Part shown: positions 1 to 11,724 of the stretch, in pieces
Position numbering within the stretch: position 1 is the first letter of the stretch
Layout of the letters: each line of letters opens with the position of its first letter
Source: Evernia prunastri
Taxonomy: Eukaryota; Ascomycota; Lecanoromycetes; Lecanorales; Parmeliaceae
DNA length: 64,000 nucleotides
Direction: 5' to 3'
Assembly (NCBI GenBank): GCA_003184365.1
Contig: NKYR01000002.1
Coordinates: forward strand, 620,976-684,975
The notes under the pieces: generated by a model
What the model saw: the letters and a program-made list of their open reading frames with translations, nothing else
Database searches by the model: none
What the model was told of the DNA's origin: nothing
Position numbers and translations under genes: made by a program

Positions 1-640
1 CAGCACCCACCCACAACGGAGTGTTTGATACCAACGGCGCTCAGACTTTATACCTCTTTGTGGATGTCAAGACCCCGGGGGATACGACTTGGCCATATGT
101 TGTCAAAGCTCTCGCGCCACTGTACGGCACCCCCCCCTCTCTCTCTTTTCTTCGTCACCCAATGACCTCTCTTGCTAATGTAAGCTTAGACAATCTGGCG
201 GCTGGCTCTCCACCGTCAACTCTTCCAATCAATTCACCCTCGGCGCCGTCACCGTCATCGGCACAGGCAACACCCCCCTGAACCAAGTCCAGCCCGTCAC
301 GCCCCGCTACTACTTCTACGACGCCCCCATCCCCACCCTCAACAGCACCTTCTCCAACATAACCTCCCTCGTCTCGCCCATCGCGTCTACCGACTTCGCC
401 GTCAACTTCGGGCCCGTGCCCGGCACTTTGCTCAACGACACGCAGTTGGCGCTGTTGAGAGCGCAGGTCGCAACGGCACACGCAAAGGGGATCATGTTGA
501 GGTATTGGGATCAGCCGGGCTGGCCGATTAGCACACGGAATGGGATTTGGAGGCAGCTGAAAAGCGAGGGGGTGGACTTGATCAATGTGGATGATTTAGA
601 AGGTGGAGCTGGGTTCAGTGATGAGAGTAATTACTGGTGA
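1..640 (+). CDS. AIM6: AIM6-like PLC-type phosphodiesterase, 3' end (5' truncated)
   Basis: This is the C-terminal part of a protein resembling Altered Inheritance of Mitochondria 6, a GDPD/PLC-like phosphodiesterase fold of unknown substrate. The frame is open from base 3. Exon 1 of the visible part ends at 121, a 68-bp intron runs 122-189 (GTACGG...TTAG), and the second exon runs 190-640 with TGA at 638-640. After joining, the frame gives LFVDVKTPG, then GGWLSTV, then a C-terminal stretch with GWPISTRNGIWRQL and GVDLINVDDLEG. These strings are what I recognise from fungal AIM6 homologues: an acidic TIM-barrel strand early and the closing tryptophan/aspartate-rich strand late. The N-terminus and most of the barrel lie outside the window. 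Recognition is from family memory, not a search. Confidence 0.75.
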
Positions 641-1346
641 AGACAACTGGATTGTGCAAGATCAGTCGTCACCAATCCAAAAAAAAAAAAAAAAATTGAT
701 CTAAAGCGGAGCTGATTGGTCCACTGCGCTGTCCTTGCTCGTTCAACACTCGTGCAACATGTGATCACTTAACAATATACATTTGCCACCTTCTCTAAAA
801 AGAACACAACGCTAACTTCCCGCTAACCCCTCTATCAACCTCCTCCCCCCACAACAGCCCGCTCATCTTTAGGTACTCTCACATCAAACAAGCCCTCAGC
901 GCTTGTTCCTCAAATCCCTCGAATAAATGGAGACGCGGAAGGGCCCACGCCCACGCCCATCTTACCTCCAGCTTTCGAGTATTCTTCTAACAAAAGAAAA
1001 AGAGACGGGGCAGGCCACAAATATCCCATGTGAACAGAACGACCTTCATAGGAACTTGAGGCCCATTCTTTCTCCTACATCCCCGTGAAGTTGATAAACC
1101 CATCCAAACCAGGAAACGTAACTGACCCTCGTCATCCACGGTGATGGTCCGCAGCCCCCGTGGGGCGTAAAGTTTGCCGGCGAGATTTTTTATCCTTGTT
1201 GAAATCCAGGCGCCAGGACTCTTCCCCTCGAATTATCGATCTTTAGTTGTAGAGCCCAGCACTTCCAGAAGAAGTTTGGAAGTACTGTGTAAAGAGGGGG
1301 GCAGTACTTCTCAAAGTCTCCCCTCGATTCAATCTTGGTTGTGACA
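641..1346. other. Intergenic, 3' flank of AIM6-like gene
   Basis: No convincing gene. It has a 17-base A run at about 679-695, shortly after the AIM6-like stop, and C/T-rich stretches around 800-870. I see no RNA gene. Confidence 0.5.
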
Positions 1347-1380
1347 CTACCAACATTGCACTAAATGTAACGAATACTCG

Positions 1381-1418
1381 GGATTACGCGTAAGCAAATG
1401 GATTACGCGTAAGCAAAG
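1381..1418 (+). repeat. Tandem duplication of a 19-bp unit
   Basis: Two adjacent 19-bp copies starting GGATTACGCG at 1381 and 1400 differ only in the last base (T versus G). The 165-residue reverse reading frame that spans it (1347-1844) resembles no protein family and is probably not a gene. Confidence 0.8.
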
Positions 1419-2456
1419 GCATAAGCAGAAAGAATGGACTGGATTGTGTGTGTATTGTGGATTGATGACTAGATACATGCTAAGTTCAGCACTTGCTTGG
1501 CGCGATTCCTCCGCGCTTCCGTAGCAGTTGCCCTCCTTCAAGAAAGCCGTCCGGCCTCGAGGCGAAACATCCTCAAGAACAGCTTCGCGTACTGTGAAGA
1601 CCGCGCGGGCGTAGAAGCAAGCGCGGGCGTAGGAGCGAGAAAGTAGTCCATAGAACGAAGCCAAGTTTGGGAGTTCGTTCGGATAGACATGAAGATCCGG
1701 CAGGCGGAAGAAAGGCTGACGATTTCTCGGAAAAAACGATTGACCCAGGGGCCACTCACTCTGGGATGCTTCTGTTTTTCTAGTGCCTTCCTTCCAGATG
1801 TTCACTATTGGATCTCCTGGCTTGACGATGAATGAATGGCCCAAGCCTCTCTTCTCGGCTTTAGACGACCAGTTACCCTTCTTCTAGCTGGTTTCAACGC
1901 GGCTCATCATCGTTGTTTCCCAGGTAACGTTTTTGGCGCCTTTCAGCTCATAGATACCGATAGTCGACTACTATTGCATATCAGCTTCTTCCACAATGGC
2001 CCCTGCATTAGTCTGACACCGTGTCCATAGTGGTTACTCGACTGTTATCAGGGCTTAGTGTGTCTGGTTTCCAAAGAAAGGATGCTCAGGCAATGGGGCG
2101 GGGAATCCAGCTCGGAACTTCTTTGACTAGTGGCCAGGCTTTTGATCAGCCTAGTAAATTCTTCGAGTACCTCTGGAAACAGATAACCCCTTGATTCTCT
2201 CGATTTTTTCAATGGCTCGTACACGCTAGGCATCTTTATACGAAAAGAGATTTGGGCGAAACGAGGGTCGCCCGCTGGGCGAAACGGGACCCGCAGAACC
2301 CATTGGTAGTTTGTTATTTTCCAGGACCAGGTCACGACCAGCAATCACGGCGGCGTATAAAGGAGTGAAGGGGATAATTTTCAGCATTTAACTGATATCA
2401 GCGAAACATTCTCCGCAAAAAGCCCATCAAATATAATCTCGCACATAGGCTTCGGA

Positions 2457-2964
2457 TCAGTCTATGTCCTTTTCCACTTTTTCGACCGAAGCTGCCGGTG
2501 CTGAACCAAGCAGCAGTGGTCTATGATAAGGATCATCTTCCTTGGGGGGCAGGCTCCAGCACAGCCACCGAAAGTACCAGGATGTGCCCCCCAAAACCGG
2601 CGGAAGGTCGAGCTTGTACGCCAGATTACCAATCCGCTTGAGAATGGTGAAAGGTCCTAATTCTTTGCTCGAGCGCTCTGCGTTACTCAGCCCAGGTACA
2701 TTCGCTCGACGCGTATCGTATGCCGTCGTCAATGAACGCGCTTGGATCTGTCACCAGATTATAAGTATCGCGAATGCAAACTTTAAGAAGCCTGACGGAA
2801 AGCTTTTGTCCCCCTCCTCCGTTTCTAGAGGCTTGCTGTTTAGATTCGTAGTCAAAACGTCGCGCAGAGCCTGAGCCGCCTCCAAAGATGCAGTCCACCG
2901 GTTTCAGGGCCAAGAGCATGATGGCACGATGTGAGTTGCTCGAATTGAACTTTCTCCTGGTCAA
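2457..2964 (-). pseudogene. Ty3/gypsy retrotransposon relic, integrase C-terminal region
   Basis: On the minus strand, broken frames read like the end of a chromovirus-type polyprotein. The frame ending near 2683 carries HRAIML then LKPVDCIFG, like the HRAIMLNPGD strand. A frame shifted onto 2457-2732 carries LGPFTILKRIGNLAYKLDLPP followed by KEDDPYHRPL. This is the usual GPF-x-V-x-R-x-x-NLAY-x-L signature after the integrase core, with a proline-rich tail. At least one frameshift and in-frame stops separate the pieces, so it cannot encode a protein. The matching integrase core of the same strand lies about 2.1 kb away at 5.1-5.6 kb, too far for an intact element. Family assignment is by recognition of these strings. 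Confidence 0.65.
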
Positions 2965-5086
2965 AGAAACCGTGTGGGATGCAACACCGGATCTTGCCCT
3001 TGAAGAGTGTGATCATCTATGACGACGGTTTGATCTTTCTCCGCCACGCTCGAGACATCATGACCGTCATTTAGCTTCGTGCCGTAGATTATTTACGTTA
3101 GGGGCCTTTCCGGTAGAAGCGTTCGTGGGGTTGTTGAGTATGCTTCTGAGGTGGACAGAGAACTTGTCCCATGGATAATCCGGAAAACAAGCAATATGCA
3201 AGCGTATAGCGATTCCTATGGTTTGAATTGGTACGCTCGGACGGATAAGAGGTCCGGGGATGATAGGCAGTTGACAGGAGCAGACGGCCCCACCTGGAGA
3301 TACTGGAGATGCGGTAGGTCAGCTGTCATATTAGGCTTGGCGTATAGGTATCAGATAAGACCCAGCGGTTACTGACCTCAGCCCGGTAACGAATTGTGAA
3401 GACTGAATCCCATTAGCCAAGACCGTCGTCATCAGTGAATATACCCCAAGTTATCTCATCGTTAACATGAGACCATAAAGTAAGGCGCGCCCGGGGCACG
3501 ATCCAGCCCCATAACCACAACTTAATCCCCGACCGACGACTCTCCTAGCGCTTTTTGCCATGATACAGCTCGCATTGCGTACTTTGGTCTTTGTGGAAAG
3601 CAATCATCTGAGCGGATCCAGTGCTCAGATACACAGCGTCCTGAATCCTGGGTGGAAAATACAATCCTTTGTCTGAAGCTCTCGCACGATTCTTTCTCTC
3701 CAATGCGGGATCCTGGTCAAATAACATGAGACGCTGCTATCAAAGGTAAGATTTCTGGCCACACGAGGAATTTGCGTGTGGTGATGGTTCGTGTGATATA
3801 CGTAATTAGAGGGCGGTAAAGGTAGACTCCAATCACTAATCGAGAAAAATGATGACAGGGCTTGGTAACTTGAAGTCAATGTGATATAAGGGCTTTTGAA
3901 AAAGTTAGCAGGCGTTGAAAGGCATTTATACGACAAGAAGAAAAATAGAAAAGAAAGACAGTCATCTTGCCATAGCATCCAAGGTTTGCCGGTCGGAAGA
4001 CTGGGTGTCGCCTGCAGCTTGCGGGCGCGTCTTCATCCACCTTGTCCTGGCCTTGTCATGGCTTCACTCATCTAAACAGTGACTATGAGGCGAACAGAAA
4101 CTATCCAGCATCATGAGGCCAGCCTTCATCGAAGAGGGCATTCTTGCCAGATTGACGTTACTAAACATTCCGTCTTCGGCGATCTTGATCTTATTCTTCT
4201 TCTTTCGAATTCTCTCGAATCAGCGAGGATCGAGAAAAAAAGTCGAATAAATCGAACTTGTAGGAGGCTGTCAAATTTTCTTATGGTACGCCTTTCAAAG
4301 CGGCTTCTTCAGATCGAAATCCGGAACTTTTCGAAATAATCAAGATTAGCACAAGTTCAAACTCTTCGAGTTATAACGAAATCACTTGCTTGACTATATC
4401 TTGAGATATACTTCGAATTTTATGAGGATTTTTTTCGATAAGCGGAGAAATAGAAGACAGGGAACTCGGTACAGTGGTCGGCGAGTTCTTTGATAAATTC
4501 GAATTACTTTATAGTGCTCTATCAGGGGCTTATCTCGAAAAAATCCTTCAGCTTCGATGGACATATGATTGATAGACTGTTTTATTTCATCAGAAATCCC
4601 TGAAGACAAAAAAATCCGTTCGAACAGAATATATGATCTGCCATCGAAAGATACCATGAAGTATAGATTACATGATCGGATTGAAAGAAAGCAATGGTCT
4701 GAAGACTATTTCAAAGCGGAATTTACTTATCTTCGACTCGACAGGCCCAAGTCTGCAATTTGCGCCGATGGTATCTTATGCTCGGATTCACGATGAGAAA
4801 GCTCTTCGTCGAGTCTTTAAAGCGCGAGGACAAACACTTGTTTAACCGGCAGATCCTTCTTCTAGTTGTGAGCGCTTTTGGAAAGTTTCAGAACGAGAAG
4901 CCTGTATCGGGCTTAGAGTCAATGTATATATTAAATATCTATTCGTATAGAGGAAAATAGTAAAGACTAAATATATGATAATAAGAAATGTGTTTTTAAA
5001 TTTATAGAGAGGAGGAGTGGGGCGGTGTGTAGTATATGTGCGGCGACGTAATGTTTATCGCTGTTGCTTTATTTTTGGCTGGTGAA
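2965..5086. other. Gene-free, partly AT-rich degenerate DNA
   Basis: Only short open frames occur, none recognisable. From about 4150 to 5040 the sequence turns AT-rich with many TCGA and TCGAAT sites, a texture seen in RIP-mutated fungal repeats. It may be a degenerate element inserted between the two gypsy pieces, but I could not align it to anything. Confidence 0.4.
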
Positions 5087-5580
5087 TCATGACCAATGGT
5101 TTTTTGAGGTATGATTTGCAATCTTCTTGCATGCGCTCGTAAAGGCTACTTCGAGCCTGTGACCCTCTCGGACGGCTCCCCTTTTAATATCCCGATGCAT
5201 TTTCCCGAGGTCGGGGTCTGCCCACAATGGCTTCGTCCACAAGTCAGAAAGTAATTTTGGGTCTCTGTCTGAGATGCTTGCTCTAGGAATTCCCCAGTCA
5301 GCGAGGGCGAGAAGTAATGCTTCGGCCCATTCTTGAGCATTCCAGGTATCTTTCCCAGATGCTGCCGTAGCTCTCTTGGAGAATTTGTCTGTGACGCTCA
5401 TCAACGTAGGTTGGAGTCGTTCTCATTTGTTGCAACAGCGGCAGTAGCAGAGTTCTTGGCTTGCCCCCCAGATGTCTTTCTGTCATTGGCGGCCTTCGCA
5501 GCTGCTGCCGATTATTCCTTTGCCTTGGTAAAGTTATACTCGTTATCTTGGACCTCGCATTCGAATCCTGCAACAATCTC
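5087..5580 (-). pseudogene. Ty3/gypsy integrase core relic
   Basis: The minus-strand frame at 5087-5404 contains SVTDKFSKRA, then a DTW...WAEALL helix, then WGIPRASISDRDPKLLSDLW. This is the beta-strand and second-aspartate region (VTDRFSK ... GxPxxIxSDRDxxF) of a Ty3/gypsy integrase catalytic core. Downstream the expected STAYHPQTDGQSER motif cannot be read, so the core is damaged. An overlapping shifted frame at 5298-5576 probably holds the preceding part. No LTRs were found around it. It is a relic, not an active gene. Confidence 0.6.
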
Positions 5581-5853
5581 GTGATTGTTGTGTTATTTGT
5601 TTTCCATTCCGATAACGCGCTCTAAGCTGGCGTCCTCTCCTTCCATCCCTGTAATGAGATGGGGTCCATATCGAAGAGGGTAGGATGCTTCACGATAATC
5701 GTCACGTATATCACGCATATCGTAGGATATTGATGGAGGGACCCGAACAAAATTATCTCAGTAGACGACAATCCTCTTATCAACGCTCTTACTATAGACA
5801 TTCTGCCGTGTAAGCGAGCTTCGAAACCTATGCATCCTATATTTCAATCTGGG

Positions 5854-5935
5854 CAAGTCGACTAAAGGATGCCCAAACCACTCCGAGTATTGGTTTCGAC
5901 GGAACATGAATAGCGGCAAGCACTTGGCCCTGAGC
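5854..5935 (+). repeat. Direct repeat copy 1 (pairs with 10020-10100)
   Basis: About 80 bp around CCACTCCGAGTATT recurs at about 10020-10100 in the same orientation, with roughly ten differences that are mostly C/T or G/A. The copies are 4.2 kb apart and probably come from one repeated element. Confidence 0.7.
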
Positions 5936-6409
5936 TCCTCCAGTAAACAGCTACTTAAGTGATGCCATATTTGAAGGTTGTCTTAGGAAATGATAATCCA
6001 GACTGTTCAGACAAGCATTTATGCGATTCTCGCCGAAAACACGAAACGCCGTCGCCCTTCTTTGGCCGTTATTTCTGATGTGAAATTATGAAAAGAGGGC
6101 TTGACCTTCACAGAGGTTGATCCCTTCGGCGCAGCCTTTTTGTCTTTTTTTGTCGACGACGCAGGGGAATCATCACTCTTGTAAAGTCGGTCTAGGTAGG
6201 GAGAGCAAATTCACGAGCTCATTTGGTATGTCGATCCTTTCAAGATCAGCATTTTCTTCTCAATGAAGCGAGCCACTGGGTCTTCGATTTTTGCACGCAC
6301 CAGCTGTATTGTTACATAATTACAAGTCCTAGAGGTTGAAATGTATCCAGGAGCATGTAATGAACCAAAACTTAACGATGATGTGAAAATTGTCAGGTTG
6401 ATAGTGTTG

Positions 6410-7307
6410 TCATTCATGAAGGATTTCGTTACGAATCGTATCGCAGTCGACGTCGTTGGGCTCCGCAGTTTGCTCATGCCCGAAAGCACTCACGACTCTG
6501 GCGTCTGCCAGACGCATCATGGCCTTGCACCCAAGGTGTCGAGGCTCAATGTTACTGTCCTTTTTCTGCGCCATATCCTGCAATGTCTTCAGATGAGCCT
6601 CGCTGGGATCACGGAGGTAGGTGGCGAGGAGTCCTTGTAGCTGGTTCGTGAAGTCTCTCACTGCTCGTATGGAGATCTGTGTGGTCTGCTCAGACCTCTT
6701 CGGCTCTGATGCTTGTTCAATGATCTGATTCTTGAATTCTCTGATCTTCTTGCTTCGTATCTCGCTTCGTTTGTCTTTTGTGAAGGTCTTAAAGGAGAGA
6801 ATATGTCGATGTATTGAGCAACCGTTATTTCTTTCTTCTCGTTAACGACAGCGAAATACATTTTTTGTTTGTGGATCTTGACGAGGACAACTCTCAGGGC
6901 GGTTGGATCGTGTTGGACGATTATTGGGTTTTGTATTTTGACCGTCCTCTTTTGGGTTTTATTCCGTTTCCATCCTTGGCCAGCAGTTGGCGGTGTTGTT
7001 GGCGGCGCAACAGCGCCCCCGCCCCTGGTCCCCTCCATCCCTCACAATCCGGACCAATTTTGTCCTGTCAACCGCAAACGTCTCCCTTGGTTGGTTTAGA
7101 CTTGTCTGTCTCAAACTTGATGTCCTTGATGAAATGTTCGTGACACAGCTCCAGATACTCAAGGAGAGTGATGCCTTGAATCTCCTTCTTCACCTCCGTC
7201 GCTTGTTGCTCTGCTGTAAGCCGTTGCTGCTTCTCCTCCGCCGCTCGTTGCTCTGCTGCAAGTAATTGCTGGCTCAGCTGAGCCCGAGTTAATTTAGAGC
7301 GTCGCAT
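6410..7307 (-). pseudogene. Relic of a fungal coiled-coil hypothetical protein (N-terminal part)
   Basis: The minus-strand frame 7068-7307 starts MRRSKLTRAQLSQQLLAAEQ, continues as a Glu/Gln/Ala-rich coiled coil and ends with LLEYLELCHEHF and ETDKSKPTKGDV. I recognise this N-terminus from a large, repetitive, often transposon-adjacent family of fungal hypothetical proteins. In that family the coiled coil is followed by an LxYLxxCH segment and, further on, a kinase-like domain. Here the frame stops at 7068. Frames at 6658-7038 and 6410-6661 on the same strand are open but do not match what I recall of the rest of the family. I regard the whole as a truncated or decayed copy; the link between the three frames is inferred. 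Confidence 0.4.
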
Positions 7308-8310
7308 TCTAGAACGACTTTTGAAGCTGTCCCAAGTGGATGTAGGTGTGACGATAGGTTGAACCAGCCCACTTTAAGGATCAGTTCTAAACATGTGCGC
7401 CGCTTGAGGTATTTATGTGATACAGTATAAGAGAGTATCGTCGGGGCGTCAGCAGAGTCAGAGAGCGGCCACAAAAATGAGGATTTGCTGATGAGTACAC
7501 TCCGACCGTCTGATGAGCCAAAACGCTCACGCACTCGGACCCTGATTCCTCTCCTCCCGAATAAATATATTTATTTTGTGCACTAGTCAGTGTGAGAGCA
7601 CTTCCAAAGTGGGAATCAAGGTCATTTTATGTTCCCCCAGTAAACAGGAACAGTTGGTGTCGATGTCTTCTGGGGAGCGTGTGCATTCGAATATCCAGGA
7701 CAGGCGTTCTCAACGCATTTCCTCACAGTGATAACTCAACTGGAGAGACAGTGCTTCGGAAAAACACATTTAGCTTTGTTTCAAATAGTCAGAAGCTGGC
7801 CAATTTGGGGTCCAGCCGAAACCTTGACGCCGGAACCTGATGCTAGTGTATTTACCTTCGTCAAAGTATTCTCCTACAGAGAAGCAATTCCAGAAAGTGT
7901 GTTTAACTCCTAGGCTCATCAGAGTGATGTCCATGCCATCGGAGAGTGGATTTGACTCTCATCCTCTCAGAGAAATTCATTCATAATTCGTTTCAATGAT
8001 TCAAGAGGACTTAGCGAGTTAATCTTGTTCATCAGTGTCGCTCTGAGAACGTCAAACGATCCCCAACATAATCAATTATCGCTAATGGGACTGTGATGAA
8101 TCCTGCACGAGTCGGAAGACATTATTTCGATCGAACCCCTTCTGCGGCCTCACCATGTCATCTGACGCGACATCGAATCTAGACTTTCGTAGCTTTCTTG
8201 GTACCCTCGAACAGCTGGAAGGGACAGCCTGATTTTTTGTGATCTTGTATGAATGAGAACTCTGAGTATGAAGCCTAAGATATCTTAGTGATTGAAAGCA
8301 AAGTACGACC
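7308..8310. other. No supported feature
   Basis: Short open frames on both strands, without recognisable domains or composition typical of coding DNA. Possibly upstream or flanking sequence of the coiled-coil relic. Confidence 0.4.
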
Positions 8311-8981
8311 TTACGGTGAGTGAAGTTGTTGCAAGACAGGTGAACTTGGCAAACGGATCTCTTTGAAGTCGGTAATGATGTATCTATTATGTATATAGTA
8401 AAGATGAAGAAGTGTGCTGGTGGTGAACTCGGTCACGATTTCGTATGTTGTAATGACCATAAGTTTTGATTTCGCGAACTTGGGAACAACAGCATCATAA
8501 GCGCAGATGCAATTGCAGGCAACGAAAGTCTTGAAACCGGGAACTCTAGCCGACTGGATCTCGCATAGGACTGTCGCAAATATCCTCTTTCCGCTGCCAA
8601 ATGGGATCATGGAGGCGATGCTCATTGTTACTCCCTTTGATGAAGATTTCGACGATCTGAGCGCGGGCCCCGAGACACTCTTTGCTGAGAGGATCTCGCC
8701 TGTCCACGAGATGAATGGCGGATGCATAATATGGGATCTTCAAGACCGAGGAGTTTGCGAATCGCCTTGACCTTTCTTTGCACAGCCGGAAGATAAGCTG
8801 CACAGTTACGGCACATAGTTTTCCCATCGCTGTGGGCACCCTTGGTTGGAGTATCTTGGAGATCATTGATACCGACCTGGACCTTTAAAAAAAATTCGAT
8901 CCAGGCTCGTCTCGTCATTGAGGACCAGGTAGTAAGTATATGTCTTCTTGTTCTTCTGTGACACTCGAAAAACTCTTCCAT
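8311..8981 (-). other. Overlapping unrecognised minus-strand frames, possible gene relic
   Basis: Three overlapping minus-strand frames (8311-8727, 8546-8866, 8628-8981) of 106-138 codons could be fragments of one frameshifted sequence. One contains IPFGSGKRIFAT, which superficially resembles a P-loop, but there is no following helicase or ATPase motif. I do not assign a function. Confidence 0.25.
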
Positions 8982-11318
8982 CGCACTCTATATCCCAAAC
9001 CGCATCCCAGTTTGCGTCCTAATCTGCGTCCAAGTTAACCGAGCAGAAAGAACGGGTTAGGGTGACCCCAGTACCTAAGATGCGCTTGGTAGAGACAAGG
9101 AAGCGAGCTATATTGTTGTCTTGAAATCGTGGCGGACGGCCCTGTAGCGGCAACTGCGACAACGACTTTTCTAATATATCAAATGCTCAAGGAAATACAT
9201 ACCGAGCTCCGCTTCCTCATCTTTGATGTTCTCCCATATCGGATCATCATTACTCAAGATGTCTGGGCGAATCCGACTGTGGAAGATTCTATTTGCCTCT
9301 ACTCTATCCACGATGAGCCACAACCAGTGGTTCAGGTCAATCCCGAGGGAGCCGCAACGAACTTCCAGTACTGTGTGGATGGACGGAGTCAGGAATTGGC
9401 TGACGTGCCGGGTTACTCAAGGTCTGCTATGAGGGGTAGCAAAGATATCGCTCGTCCATGAGCAGGTAACCGAAATTATAGAGAATTGAAAGTGCCGAGA
9501 ATTCATGCCGGTGACGATACTTGAGAGCTGTGGTGTTCGAACAGACGTCCACGGAGGTTGTGTCCAATGTGCAATCTGGATTATTGTCGGCGCTCGCAAA
9601 TCCCACACCAGTGTGTCGTCTAATAAGGGGCTCTCTGGAGTTGGGGAGAGAAACGTCGTGTAGTCAGGGATCCCCGAAAGATTTGTCGTGGTTATCCAAG
9701 TGAGTATGAGGGGATGACTGGATGGCAGGTACTTAACAATTTCTCTGGCAAGGAATCGAAGATTTTCGTGTGGGGCTGGCGGAAATTTCCACGGATCGCC
9801 GTTGTCAATTCCGACACGAGACCAGTCAACCCCATGGTCGTCGAGATCCTTGTCATATACCCCTTTGCTCTTGCATTCAGTCCCGGACTTCCTACTTTGA
9901 ATGAACCAATCAGGTAAACAAGACCCCTTCGCTGCAATGTCGGAGGGCATTACAAAATATAAGGACGATGAAGTGTTTGCGAAGGCCGCCAACGTGCCTA
10001 CGCGTCGTATATGTCAGTTTGGTCAAGTCGACCAAAGCATGTCCGAACCACTCCGAGTATTAGTTTCGACGAAACATAAACAGCGGCAAGCACTCGCCCC
10101 CACACTTCTCCATGGTCCTCTTGAAGTCCGGGTTATCAACCCCCGCATTCCTTGTAACAAGACTGTCTAAGTCTTTTACCTCCTAAGTCTGTGGATTGTA
10201 GAGATAGTCCTTCCCTTCTCTTTCCGACTATCTGAGATCTCAACCGAATTTGCAACACCTTCACGGTCATTCGCTAGCAATACAATATGTGGCGTCGGGT
10301 TTGGATTGGATCATTGGATCTGGAGGTTATACTGGTCGCTCGATGTTCTCTGCCGTTGGAATTTTAACGAATGCTCATTTAAGGGTTGATGGTGAATATA
10401 CCCCTTGCATGTCGAGTCGGAGGTTGCCGTCGCCTGCTGGTTTAGGATACAACGTGTGTTTTGTTTTAGATAGGTTTTCCAACGAGGTCGGCCATCAGGC
10501 CTGTTGTTCGTCCTCTCCAGTGACTGCTGAGTAGTCTAAGCCGTAAAGAGACAAAAATTTCTTGAATGAAGCGTCACAAAAGAAACAGAAGAACCTCAAC
10601 TCCACTGATCAGTATCAACTAAATCCGAATCCAAGATGAAAAGAACAAACCCAGTCAGCGTAAGGAAGAAGATTCACTAATGTGTATGCCGAAGGCAATT
10701 CATTACTAATCCATCTGATGCCTTGTTTCAGTGATAAACCAGCTCGTCGTCACGTATGTTTGACCTAAAAGCACAAACCAACTGCAGAAGATGGCTCGTT
10801 CAAGCAATACTGTTGAGATCTTTGTCGTCGTGAACTAAGGCCCACTGCCATTCTCAACACACAAGTCCCAGGCCGCGCTCATTGCCAGGAACTTCTCTCC
10901 TCCACTACTGCAACGCTACGCGCATCTTTCATGCCTGAAGTGCTCACTGTCAGTACGACCCTTAGTAAAGACTCGGAAGAGAAGGAATGTAGAAGGAAAT
11001 GGTCGTACCTATATCTGGACCATTTCATGAGGTGGTGCTGCGAGGAACGTCAGCGGTGAAAAGCGGCGTTGGCAGTGGTACATACGCAGGCTCCCATTGA
11101 ATATATTCTCTACTGGTTACCAGTCTGGGACATAGGTGCGTCTCGTAGAGATCCGCTATGTCATCATGTAATTGACGCTCTTCTCGTCGTGCCTGCGTCT
11201 TGTCATGGTTCTCTGGAGTATCGAGAGAAGAGACGCATGGTTCGTCCGAATGTTGAGATGCCCCCCGAGGCAATGGTTGCGTGCAAAACTGGTACAATGA
11301 TCTTCATCGAGTATGTGA
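8982..11318. other. Island DNA without a recognised gene
   Basis: The longest frame is 191 codons on the minus strand (9417-9992), with a readable middle (HGVDWSRVGIDNGDPW) that I cannot place in a family. A frame at 10250-10534 (+) is also unrecognised. Direct repeat copy 2 lies at about 10020-10100. I cannot tell relics from chance frames here. Confidence 0.35.
10020..10100 (+). repeat. Direct repeat copy 2 (pairs with 5854-5935)
   Basis: Same 80-bp sequence as at 5.9 kb, including CCACTCCGAGTATT and CAGCGGCAAGCACT, with mostly transition differences. Confidence 0.7.
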
Positions 11319-11724
11319 TCAGGATTTAAACAGCTCTTGTGCTTGAACGGGCAGATACGAGATGATGTATGGCCTGAGGTGATGTCTCGACCATGACTTG
11401 CAAGAAAAACGACTCGATATTGAAGAAAACTCATGCCTCTGCACGTGTGTTGGCGATACCCCGGTCTCGCCCGTCTTCTCTTGTTCTCGGCTGATCCGGA
11501 ACATCAGGTACAACCACGAAATGGCCTGCTTCAAATCGCTCTTCGGCTTCGAACGACCATAAGATGCCGTTCTCTGCTTTGAAGAGTTCTGAATGTCCAC
11601 TATCTGAATGTCCGGAAATGGGTTGCATAGTATCTTCACCACGTTCCCATGGGAATAGATGGCCTGCTATCTCAGTACGTTTTTTGCAGATAGTTGCGGT
11701 GGATTGGGCACCAGAGCTGATCAT
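11319..11724 (-). pseudogene. Relic of an HNH-nuclease-domain protein
   Basis: The minus-strand frame 11431-11724 contains AGHLFPWERGEDTM, then ELFKAENGILWSFEAEERF, then HFVVVPDVPDQP. The spacing and residues fit the fungal HNH_2 type (PF13391-like): an H-x-x-P strand, then an NGLLL-x-x-x-xEExFD segment with the second histidine/asparagine region, then FVIVPD. The frame ends at 11431, and neither continuation frame shows the expected C-terminal part. Upstream frames to about 12190 are not recognisable. I read it as a decayed copy. Such genes occur in many copies in fungi and their function is unknown. Confidence 0.45.

Noticed and set aside
1347..1844. 165-codon minus-strand frame
   Set aside because: Cys/Ser/Leu-rich translation with no family likeness, overlaps a 19-bp tandem duplication and several other open frames; probably chance.
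8311..8727. IPFGSGKRIFAT as a helicase P-loop
   Set aside because: The motif lacks GKT/S and no later ATPase motifs follow.
9417..9992. 191-codon minus-strand frame
   Set aside because: Longest frame of the island, but no recognisable domain, no start context and no conserved motif; left as unassigned DNA.
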